Below, piece by piece: positions 57,792 to 64,000 of a stretch of DNA of 64,000 nucleotides; within the stretch, counting starts at the first letter, position 1; every line of letters starts with the position of its first letter. The translations under genes and the position numbers were made by a program. Source of the DNA: Sphingopyxis sp. 113P3 (lineage in GTDB: Bacteria > Pseudomonadota > Alphaproteobacteria > Sphingomonadales > Sphingomonadaceae); assembly GCF_001278035.1 (NCBI RefSeq), contig NZ_CP009453.1, positions 124,001 to 188,000 of the forward strand. The letters run 5' to 3'. The notes beneath the pieces were generated by a model. It had not been told where the DNA came from. It made no database searches and saw nothing but the letters and a program-made list of their open reading frames with translations.

Positions 57792-58721
57792 GTGGAAACC
57801 GACTGGCCGCTGATCGCTGTACGCTTCGCGCTCTTTCTGGCGCTGGGCGGGCTGTTCGGCCTGTCGGCATTCGGCCTCTACGGCCTCAAGGGACGCGAGC
57901 GCGCCAGCGCGCTCGCGTTGCGCCTCTGGCTCGTCGGTCTCGGTTTGCTGGGCCTTCTGCTCTCCGCCATCGCACTCGCGCTACTCGCTGCGGCGATGGC
58001 GGGCACACCGCCCTGGCCAATCGATCGCGAGGCGATCGGAATGCTGCTTTCCGGGTCGACCATAGGCACGGCATGGGAAGCACGCATGACCGCGCTGGTC
58101 GTGGCGTCGGTCGCCGCCTTGGCGGCGGCCGGACGTGCGCCTCTCCTCGGCGTCGTGGTGATCGCCAGCGCTGTGGCGCTGGCGACACTCGCCTGGACCG
58201 GGCACGGTGCGATGGATGAGGGCGCAAAAGGCTGGGCTCACCTCCTTGCCGATATTCTCCACCTGCTCGCAGCCGGTGCTTGGGTCGGGGCGCTGTTTGG
58301 CCTTGTCCTGCTTGTGGCTCGCCCTACCCGCCGGGCCGACGCGGCTCATCTGACGCTTACGCATCGTGTACTGCACGGGTTCGGCCTGGTCGGTACGATC
58401 GTGGTCGGCACCATTATCGTTACCGGCCTCGTCAATACATGGCTGCTAGTCGGTGTAGGCAACCTTCCAAAGCTCGCCACATCCCTTTACGGCCAGCTCC
58501 TGCTCGCCAAGCTCGTCTTGTTCGGCGCGATGCTGGTGCTGGCATCGCTCAATCGCTTCCGGCTGACGCCCGCATTGGAGCAAGCGCTGCCGGGTAGCGA
58601 TCAACGCGGCGCACTCAGCGCTTTACGGCGCAGCCTCGGGATCGAGGCGGTCAGTGCCATTACGATCCTCGCGCTCGTCGCATGGCTGGGAACGCTCGAA
58701 CCACCCATGTCGGCGATGTGA
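57792..58721 (+). CDS. copD: Inner-membrane copper protein CopD
   Basis: Protein of 309 residues with about eight membrane helices, the CopD/PcoD family. Conserved elements are WTGHGAMDEGAKGWAHLLADILHLLAAGAWVGAL with several His residues for copper or heme, and GQLLLAKLVLFGAMLVLASLNRFRL. It is thought to pass copper from CopC across the inner membrane. GTG start at 57792, one base after the copC stop. Confidence 0.9.
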   Translation: METDWPLIAVRFALFLALGGLFGLSAFGLYGLKGRERASALALRLWLVGLGLLGLLLSAIALALLAAAMAGTPPWPIDREAIGMLLSGSTIGTAWEARMTALVVASVAALAAAGRAPLLGVVVIASAVALATLAWTGHGAMDEGAKGWAHLLADILHLLAAGAWVGALFGLVLLVARPTRRADAAHLTLTHRVLHGFGLVGTIVVGTIIVTGLVNTWLLVGVGNLPKLATSLYGQLLLAKLVLFGAMLVLASLNRFRLTPALEQALPGSDQRGALSALRRSLGIEAVSAITILALVAWLGTLEPPMSAM

Positions 58722-58937
58722 AGAGTAGGGCGACCGATCAAGGTCGCCCGACGCCACTTACGCGACCATCTTCTCGCATTCTTCCGCGCAACCTTTCAGC
58801 CGAAGGGCCGGCAAGGTCATGCAGCCCTTCCCAACTGGGATCGAGTTTTGGGACGCCCTTAGTCCTCCCGAAACCCGTTGCGGGTGAGTGGCGAGACACG
58901 TGATCTACCAACAGGCGCGAGACAATAGCGTTAACCG

Positions 58938-58961
58938 ATATATCTGCTATGCTGGATATAT
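58938..58961. promoter_or_regulatory. Putative ArsR operator
   Basis: ATATATC (58938-58944) and GATATAT (58955-58961) form a perfect 7-bp dyad with a 10-base spacer. Its right arm reaches into the arsR start codon. ArsR/SmtB repressors bind A+T-rich imperfect palindromes of this size. Confidence 0.5.
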
Positions 58962-59292
58962 GGAAATCGATTCGGCAATCGCTGCTCTTGGTGCGCTCGC
59001 ACAGGGAACACGGCTCGATGTGTTTCGCTTGCTGGTTCGCCATGAACCGACCGGACTGGCGGCCGGTGAAATCGCCCGTCAGCTTGACGTGCCGCAAAAC
59101 ACTATGTCGGCGCACCTCGGTATCCTCGCCCGCGCCGGCTTGGTCCGATCCGAACGGCATAGCCGGTCGATCATCTACCGCGCCGATCTGGGCGGCCTGC
59201 GCGCGCTGACCCTGTTTCTCGTCAAGGACTGCTGCGCCGGCTCGCCCGAACTATGTGTGCCGCTCCTCGCCGAACTCGCCCCTTGCTGCTGA
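58960..59292 (+). CDS. arsR: ArsR/SmtB-family transcriptional repressor
   Basis: Protein of 110 residues with a winged helix (GEIARQLDVPQNTMSAHLGILARAGLV, SRSIIYRADL). C-terminal cysteines CC (VKDCCAGSPELC) and a terminal CC could bind As(III), as in the type with C-terminal sensory cysteines; the usual ELCVCDL motif in helix alpha3 is missing. ATG 58960 is favoured over an upstream in-frame ATG because it starts the domain. First gene of the arsRCBH operon. Confidence 0.88.
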   Translation: MEIDSAIAALGALAQGTRLDVFRLLVRHEPTGLAAGEIARQLDVPQNTMSAHLGILARAGLVRSERHSRSIIYRADLGGLRALTLFLVKDCCAGSPELCVPLLAELAPCC

Positions 59293-59303
59293 AAGGACGC
59301 CCC

Positions 59304-59732
59304 TTGGCCATTGATATCGTCATCTATCACAACCCTGCGTGCGGCACGTCACGCAACGCCCTCGCCATGATCCGCAATGCCGGCATCGAACCGCATGTGG
59401 TCGAGTATCTGAAAACCCCGCCCGCACGCGCGCTGCTGGTCGAGCTGATCGACCGCGCCGGCATGACGCCTCGCGAGCTGCTGCGCGAGAAGGGAACCCC
59501 CTATGCGGAGCTGGGCCTAGGCGACACGTTCCTGTCCGACGACGCGCTGGTGGACGCGATGATGGCGCATCCGATCCTCATCAACCGGCCGCTGGTCGTC
59601 TCGCCGCTCGGCGTGAAGCTGTGCCGCCCTTCCGAAGCCGTCCTCGATCTGTTGCCGAGTGGCCAGCTTGCCGCGTTTGCCAAGGAAGACGGCGAACAGG
59701 TGGTTGATGCTTCGGGCCAGCGCGTCGCCTGA
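59304..59732 (+). CDS. arsC: Arsenate reductase (glutaredoxin-coupled type)
   Basis: Protein of 142 residues of the ArsC/Spx family. Catalytic Cys in [15 protein letters not shown], and the Arg-containing regions [20 protein letters not shown]. It reduces arsenate to arsenite with glutathione and glutaredoxin. The start is TTG at 59304, with AAAGGA six to seven bases upstream; no ATG is available near it. The stop overlaps the arsB start (TGATG). Confidence 0.92.
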   Translation: MAIDIVIYHNPACGTSRNALAMIRNAGIEPHVVEYLKTPPARALLVELIDRAGMTPRELLREKGTPYAELGLGDTFLSDDALVDAMMAHPILINRPLVVSPLGVKLCRPSEAVLDLLPSGQLAAFAKEDGEQVVDASGQRVA

Positions 59733-61018
59733 TGCTTCTTGCCGTCCTGATCTTCGTCGCGACGATCGCGCTCGTCATCTGGCAACCCAAAGGCCTCGGC
59801 ATCGGGTGGAGCGCGATAGGCGGGGCCGTCGTGGCGCTGCTCGCAGGCGTCGTCACCTTGTCCGACGTGCCGGTAGTATGGGGCATCGTCTGGAACGCGA
59901 CGGCCGCGTTCGTTGCGATCATCGTCATCAGCCTGTTGCTGGATGAAGCCGGGTTCTTTGAATGGGCGGCGCTGTACGTCGCCCGCTGGGGCGGGGGGCA
60001 TGGTCGTCGGCTGTTCGTCCTGACCGTGCTGCTCGGCGCGGCGGTGTCCGCGCTATTCGCCAATGATGGTGCGGCGCTGATCCTGACACCGATCGTCATC
60101 GCCATGCTGCGGGCGCTGGGGTTCAAGGACAAGGCGACGCTGGCTTTCGTCATGGCGGCCGGGTTCATCGCCGACACCGCAAGCCTGCCGCTGGTCGTGT
60201 CGAACCTCGTTAACATCGTGTCGGCTGACTTCTTCAAGATCGGGTTCGGTGACTATGCAGCCGTGATGGTGCCGGTCGATCTGGTGTCGATTGCCGCCAC
60301 ACTGGGCGCGCTGCTGATCTTCTTTCGACGTGATATACCGCGAAATTACGACGTGGCCGCGCTGCGTGCGCCCGGTGCCGCAATCCGCGACACCACGACC
60401 TTCCGCGCCGGATGGATCGTCCTTGCCCTGCTGCTCGCCGGCTTCTTTCTGCTGGAACCGCTCGGCGTCCCGGTCAGCGCCGTAGCCGTTGCCGGCGCGA
60501 TCTTGCTGCTGGTGACTGCGGGGCGAGGCCATGTCATCCAGACCGGCAAGGTGCTGCGCGGCGCGCCGTGGCAGGTCGTCATATTCTCGCTCGGCATGTA
60601 CCTGGTCGTCTATGGCCTGCGGAACGCGGGCCTGACCGATCATCTGGCGGCGCTGCTCGACCGCCCCGCCCAAGGCGGGGTGTGGGGCGCGGCGCTGGGA
60701 ACGGGCGTGATCGCGGCCGTCTTGTCGTCGATGATGAACAACATGCCGACCGTGCTGTTAGGCGCGCTCTCGATCGACGCGACCCACGCGACGGGCGCGA
60801 TCAGGGAAGCAATGATCTACGCCAACGTGATCGGCTGCGATCTCGGCCCCAAGCTGACGCCGATCGGCTCACTCGCCACGCTGCTGTGGCTGCACGTCTT
60901 GGGGCAGAAGGGCGTGCGGATCGGATGGGGCTATTATTTCCGGGTCGGGGTCACGCTCACCGTGCCCGTCCTGCTCATCACCCTTGCCGCGCTCGCGCTG
61001 CGGATCGGACTTACCTGA
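59732..61018 (+). CDS. arsB: Arsenite efflux permease ArsB
   Basis: Protein of 428 residues with 11-12 membrane helices, ArsB/NhaD superfamily. Motifs [28 protein letters not shown] and [21 protein letters not shown] are characteristic. It extrudes arsenite and antimonite using the proton gradient. It overlaps both arsC and arsH by one base, so the operon is translationally coupled. Confidence 0.94.
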   Translation: MLLAVLIFVATIALVIWQPKGLGIGWSAIGGAVVALLAGVVTLSDVPVVWGIVWNATAAFVAIIVISLLLDEAGFFEWAALYVARWGGGHGRRLFVLTVLLGAAVSALFANDGAALILTPIVIAMLRALGFKDKATLAFVMAAGFIADTASLPLVVSNLVNIVSADFFKIGFGDYAAVMVPVDLVSIAATLGALLIFFRRDIPRNYDVAALRAPGAAIRDTTTFRAGWIVLALLLAGFFLLEPLGVPVSAVAVAGAILLLVTAGRGHVIQTGKVLRGAPWQVVIFSLGMYLVVYGLRNAGLTDHLAALLDRPAQGGVWGAALGTGVIAAVLSSMMNNMPTVLLGALSIDATHATGAIREAMIYANVIGCDLGPKLTPIGSLATLLWLHVLGQKGVRIGWGYYFRVGVTLTVPVLLITLAALALRIGLT

Positions 61019-61764
61019 TGCCCCTTCGCGACCTTGCCGACCCCGAATATCTGCCGGCACTCGATACCGCCTATGCCATCCAGCGGCCGGCGCTGGGGCT
61101 GGGCGCGATCGATCCGGCGCCGCGTATTCTCCTGCTCTATGGCTCGCTGCGCGAACGATCCTATTCCCGGCTGTGCGTCGAGGAAGCGGCGCGTCTGCTC
61201 CGCTTTTTCGGCTGCGAAACGCGCCTCTTCGATCCGTCCACCCTCCCGCTACCTGATCAGCACGCTGGCGACGATCACCCGGCCGTCCATGAGTTGCGCG
61301 AGCTATCGATGTGGTCGGAAGGGCAGGTATGGTGCAGCCCCGAACGGCACGGACAGATCACCGGCATCATGAAGTTGCAGATCGACCACTTGCCGCTCTC
61401 GATGGGTGGGATGCGTCCGACGCAGGGCCGCACGCTCGCCGTGATGCAGGTGTCGGCCGGGTCGCAGTCGTTCAACAGCGTCAACACGCTGCGCGTGTTG
61501 GGCCGATGGATGCGGATGGTGACGATCCCCAACCAATCGAGCATCGCTAAGGCGTTCAACGAGTTTGACGACGCCGGTCGCATGAAGCCGTCTAGCTATT
61601 ACGATCGGATCGTGGACTTGATGGAGGAACTGGTGCGCTTTACCGTCCTGCTGCGCCCCCACACCGTCCAGCTTATCGATCGCTACTCGGAGCGCAGGGA
61701 GGCCGGGATGCCGATCAATCCGGCCACGGACCTGTCGAACATCGCGACCGCGCCACAGTCCTGA
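61018..61764 (+). CDS. arsH: NADPH-dependent FMN reductase ArsH
   Basis: Protein of 248 residues, flavodoxin-like. The FMN phosphate loop is [15 protein letters not shown], and later [22 protein letters not shown] and [17 protein letters not shown] are typical ArsH motifs. ArsH oxidises trivalent organoarsenicals and helps against oxidative stress. ATG overlaps the arsB stop (TGATG). Last gene of the operon. Confidence 0.93.
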   Translation: MPLRDLADPEYLPALDTAYAIQRPALGLGAIDPAPRILLLYGSLRERSYSRLCVEEAARLLRFFGCETRLFDPSTLPLPDQHAGDDHPAVHELRELSMWSEGQVWCSPERHGQITGIMKLQIDHLPLSMGGMRPTQGRTLAVMQVSAGSQSFNSVNTLRVLGRWMRMVTIPNQSSIAKAFNEFDDAGRMKPSSYYDRIVDLMEELVRFTVLLRPHTVQLIDRYSERREAGMPINPATDLSNIATAPQS

Positions 61765-62074
61765 CGCCTTTCTCGATTGGGAACCCGTAGCGAGACAGCC
61801 GGGGAGTTTGCGCTGATCGCGCGCGTCGCGACTGCACGGTTTTCCCAAGTCTGTTCCCCAATGGGTTTTCCCAACATGGCCAGTTGAAGATGGAGAAACG
61901 GGACGATCCGCAAACGTGCGTATGTGTGACGGAGCGCCTGTCCGGCTCGATCGGCATCGAGCGGTGTCACCTAACCCGTCACGCAATCTATGCACCTCAA
62001 TCGGTTCCGGCTCGGGGCGGAATGACACGCTAAGGACCGATCCTTAGACCCCGTGCCGGCTGCGCCCCCTCCAG
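61765..62074. other. Intergenic region with a perfect dyad
   Basis: 310 bp between arsH and the convergent HEPN-like gene. CTAAGGA (62030-62036, preceded by CG) and TCCTTAG (62041-62047) form a perfect 7-bp dyad with a 4-base CCGA spacer, just past the stop of the convergent gene. It may be a terminator stem or a protein-binding site. No gene is supported. Confidence 0.45.
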
Positions 62075-62734
62075 TCAGGTCGGCGTCGCGTCGGGAGGGG
62101 GGCCTTGCGCGATCGACCATTCTCTACCGGTCCTGGCCTGAAGCCGCTCGACGATCTTTTGACCTCGCTCGGCGAATATCTCGTCGAGCGCATCGACGAG
62201 CTTCGTCCAGTCGTTCGACCCTCCGATATAGAACCCGAAGCGGAAGCCTAGATTGACGATGAAGCGCCCTTCATCCTCCTGGATCTCCATTTCATCGTTG
62301 ACGGAATCGTGTTCTGCAACATGGGCATATCGCTTGTTCCGCATATCGATGATTTCGTCATGGGCGCTGCGCAACGCCTCGGGCAGCGCGTCGCGAGCGA
62401 AGCCGCTGCCGCTCCCTCCGGTGTGAAGCCGGACATAGGTGGCGACGAAGGCGGTCGTTAGCATGTCCAATTCGAGGAACGCGGCCATATCCGCCTTGAA
62501 ACGATAGACGGCCAGCTTGTCCCTGATGTGCTTCAGGACCGTCACGTGGTAGAAGGACAGCGATAGTCGCGAGAGCTGTTTCAGCTCCTTGTCGGCGGCT
62601 TCCAAGACTTTGCGACCGTCCTCGGCACGCGCGTAGATCGCTTCTTGCCATTCTCGCGGCAGATACTGGATCGCCTCTTCGGGTACGACATAATAGGCGC
62701 CATCGTCGTCGTCATCTGCGTCCGTGTCACTCAT
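62075..62734 (-). CDS. HEPN-like protein of unknown function
   Basis: Protein of 219 residues, mostly helical. An acidic start (DTDADDDDDG) is followed by a helical domain with MRNKRYAHVAEHD, which fits the R-x(4-6)-H motif of HEPN ribonuclease folds. The region before it (HDEIIDMRNKRYAH) resembles AbiU/AbiV-type and Cthe-type HEPN proteins. No partner nucleotidyltransferase is adjacent. It could be a defence or toxin-like RNase; activity is unproven. Confidence 0.5.
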   Translation of the reverse strand: MSDTDADDDDDGAYYVVPEEAIQYLPREWQEAIYARAEDGRKVLEAADKELKQLSRLSLSFYHVTVLKHIRDKLAVYRFKADMAAFLELDMLTTAFVATYVRLHTGGSGSGFARDALPEALRSAHDEIIDMRNKRYAHVAEHDSVNDEMEIQEDEGRFIVNLGFRFGFYIGGSNDWTKLVDALDEIFAERGQKIVERLQARTGREWSIAQGPPPDATPT

Positions 62735-62743
62735 GCTCGTCTC

Positions 62744-62944
62744 TCAATTCGCGTCGCCCACGGTAAGGGCCGCGCTGCTGCCGTCGACCTTTCCGGCAAG
62801 TCCGGGCACTTCCTCCAGTTGGCGCAAATCGCTGAAGCCGCCGCGCTCCTCGCGGTAGCGCACGATCTCCGGGCCATGCCCATTGAGACCCGGAACAGCG
62901 TCGAGTTCTGCGGCGCTGGCGGTATTGACGTTGGTGGCGGGCAT
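62744..62944 (-). CDS. Helix-hairpin-helix protein
   Basis: Protein of 66 residues with a ComEA-like helix-hairpin-helix: VNTASAAELDAVPGLNGHGPEIVRYR then GGFSDLRQLEEVPGLAGK. Such domains bind DNA nonspecifically through the backbone. AAGGAG precedes the ATG. It ends 9 bp before the HEPN-like gene, so the two are likely cotranscribed. No signal peptide, so it acts in the cytoplasm. Confidence 0.8.
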   Translation of the reverse strand: MPATNVNTASAAELDAVPGLNGHGPEIVRYREERGGFSDLRQLEEVPGLAGKVDGSSAALTVGDAN

Positions 62945-63087
62945 CGTGATCTCCTTGAACGCGCATCGTGCCATCTGTCGCGACGGTCGCAAGAGGAACC
63001 GTCCCCCGCGTTGCGGCGAATGGTTCAACTCTCCTGTTCCCCTTTCGTTCGCGCGAGTGTTACAATGGAGGGTGAAGGGAATCTCTG

Positions 63088-63519
63088 ATGCTGCCTCTGA
63101 TGCAGCCGGTCCCGCTTGCCGACGTGCCGCAGGGGACCATTCTCCGGATCGTTGGTGCAGCAGGAGCCGGCTTTCCAAGCCCTGCCCAAGACTGGCAGGA
63201 CGACGCCATAAGCCTGATCGAGTTGCTGCGGCTCGATCGGGCGGCAAGTTTCGTCTTCCGCATCAGCGGATCGAGCATGATCGACGCTGGCATCCACGAC
63301 AACGACGTCGTGGTGGTCGATCGCGACACGCGCCCCGTCGAGGGGCATATCGTTATTGCGATCGTGGATGGCGGCTTCGTGTGCCGTCAGCTCTGCCGGA
63401 GACGCGGCGACCTCCTCCTGGAAGCGCGGAACGCGCAGCAAATCTACGAGCCGACACCCGTGGAAGGGGTGGAGATATGGGGTGTCGTGCGGACCGGCGT
63501 CCGCGACTATCGACGCTAG
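63088..63519 (+). CDS. umuD: UmuD-like S24 peptidase-fold protein
   Basis: Protein of 143 residues, UmuD/LexA fold. Likely self-cleavage site AG in GAAGAGFPSPAQDW, nucleophile Ser in ISGSSMIDAGI, strand DNDVVVVDRDTRPVEGHIVIAIVDG. Where the general-base Lys is expected (FTVKRL in UmuD), this protein reads GGFVCRQL, with Arg in the aligned position. If so, self-cleavage may be impaired or different. It is five bases before umuC, the normal arrangement of a mutagenic polymerase V operon. Confidence 0.85.
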   Translation: MLPLMQPVPLADVPQGTILRIVGAAGAGFPSPAQDWQDDAISLIELLRLDRAASFVFRISGSSMIDAGIHDNDVVVVDRDTRPVEGHIVIAIVDGGFVCRQLCRRRGDLLLEARNAQQIYEPTPVEGVEIWGVVRTGVRDYRR

Positions 63520-63523
63520 CGCC

Positions 63524-64000
63524 GTGTCATGGGCAATCGTCGACATAGCCAATTTCTACGTCAGCGCGGAGCGATTGTTCGATCCGGCCCTGCGCGATGT
63601 GCCCGTCATCGTCTTGTCCAACAACGATGGCTGCGCGATCGCGCGCAGTGAAGAGGCGAAGGCGCTGCACGTCCGTATGGGCGACCCGGTCTTCAAGATG
63701 CGCGATCGGATCAAACGCCACGGAATCCAGCTCCGATCGAGCAATTATGAACTGTATGCCGACCTCAATCGACGCTTCAACGCGGTCATCGCCGATCACT
63801 CCGATATGGTGGAGATCTACTCGATCGACGAAAGCTTTTTCCGGCTGCCGGTGCTGCCGGACGGCCTCGGCAACGTCGTGGCCGCGCACGCGGTCCGCGA
63901 GGATATAGCGCGATCGGTCGGCCTGCCGACCCGGATCGGCTTGGGTCCGACCCGCACGTTATCCAAGGTGGCAAACGCCTTGGCGAAGGCGACCGAGAAG
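63524..64000 (+). CDS. umuC: DNA polymerase V subunit UmuC, partial (runs off window)
   Basis: At least 159 residues of a Y-family translesion polymerase. GTG start at 63524. Catalytic motif I AIVDIANFYVSAERLF, then VIVLSNNDGCAIARSEEAKALHV, and YSIDESFFRLP with the catalytic Asp-Glu. The helix-hairpin-helix region (GLPTRIGLGPTRTLSKVANALAK) begins just before the window end. The rest of the gene lies beyond 64000. Confidence 0.92.
   Translation, partial: MSWAIVDIANFYVSAERLFDPALRDVPVIVLSNNDGCAIARSEEAKALHVRMGDPVFKMRDRIKRHGIQLRSSNYELYADLNRRFNAVIADHSDMVEIYSIDESFFRLPVLPDGLGNVVAAHAVREDIARSVGLPTRIGLGPTRTLSKVANALAKATEK

Overview
The window looks like accessory DNA, plasmid or chromosomal island, of a sphingomonad alphaproteobacterium (Sphingomonas/Sphingobium/Sphingopyxis group). 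The reasons are high GC, sphingomonad-type TonB receptors, a copper/arsenic resistance block, an F-type TraG fragment, and many insertion sequences. I see no rRNA, tRNA or CRISPR array.

Layout. 1-6.4 kb: a membrane protein of unknown function abutting a vapC remnant, then a minus-strand operon katE, BLUF photoreceptor, FAD/NAD(P)-binding protein. 6.4-12.5 kb: a nest of insertion sequences. One IS3-family element has been split by an IS110-family element, which carries a candidate bridge RNA, and by two identical IS5-family copies that bracket a frameshifted, truncated AAA ATPase. 12.6-18.6 kb: four overlapping plus-strand genes of a sensory system (hybrid kinase with three receivers, CheR, CheB, receiver-kinase). 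18.9-32.5 kb: a tyrosine recombinase, an unknown exported protein, and a catabolic block resembling the polyvinyl alcohol (PVA) pathway: oxidized-PVA hydrolase, PQQ/heme PVA dehydrogenase, MFS transporter, cytochrome c, acyl-CoA synthetase, SDR and a PhyH dioxygenase. The two ends of this block carry the N-terminal and C-terminal halves of what appears to be one TonB receptor, in permuted order, as if a circle had been opened inside that gene.

32.6-41 kb: a lipoprotein metallopeptidase/small protein/GFA operon, a single-chain type ISP restriction-modification enzyme with a small nuclease-like partner, and a VapC toxin-antitoxin pair. 41-50 kb: serine recombinase, SRAP protein (probable AUU start), nuclease-like protein, a TraG whose C-terminus carries a peptidoglycan endopeptidase-like domain, and a Tn3-family transposon that truncates both traG and a small gene on its other side.

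50-58.7 kb: a copper cluster (Cys/Met/His-rich peptide, DUF411, two DUF305 proteins, PepSY protein, CopB, CopA, CopC, CopD) with a CnrYXH-like regulator (anti-sigma, metal sensor, ECF sigma). Four intergenic sites share AGGGRTG-N12-RCGTA and are probably the sigma factor's promoters. 58.9-61.8 kb: arsR-arsC-arsB-arsH. 62-64 kb: a HEPN-like protein, a helix-hairpin-helix peptide, and a umuDC pair whose umuC runs off the window.
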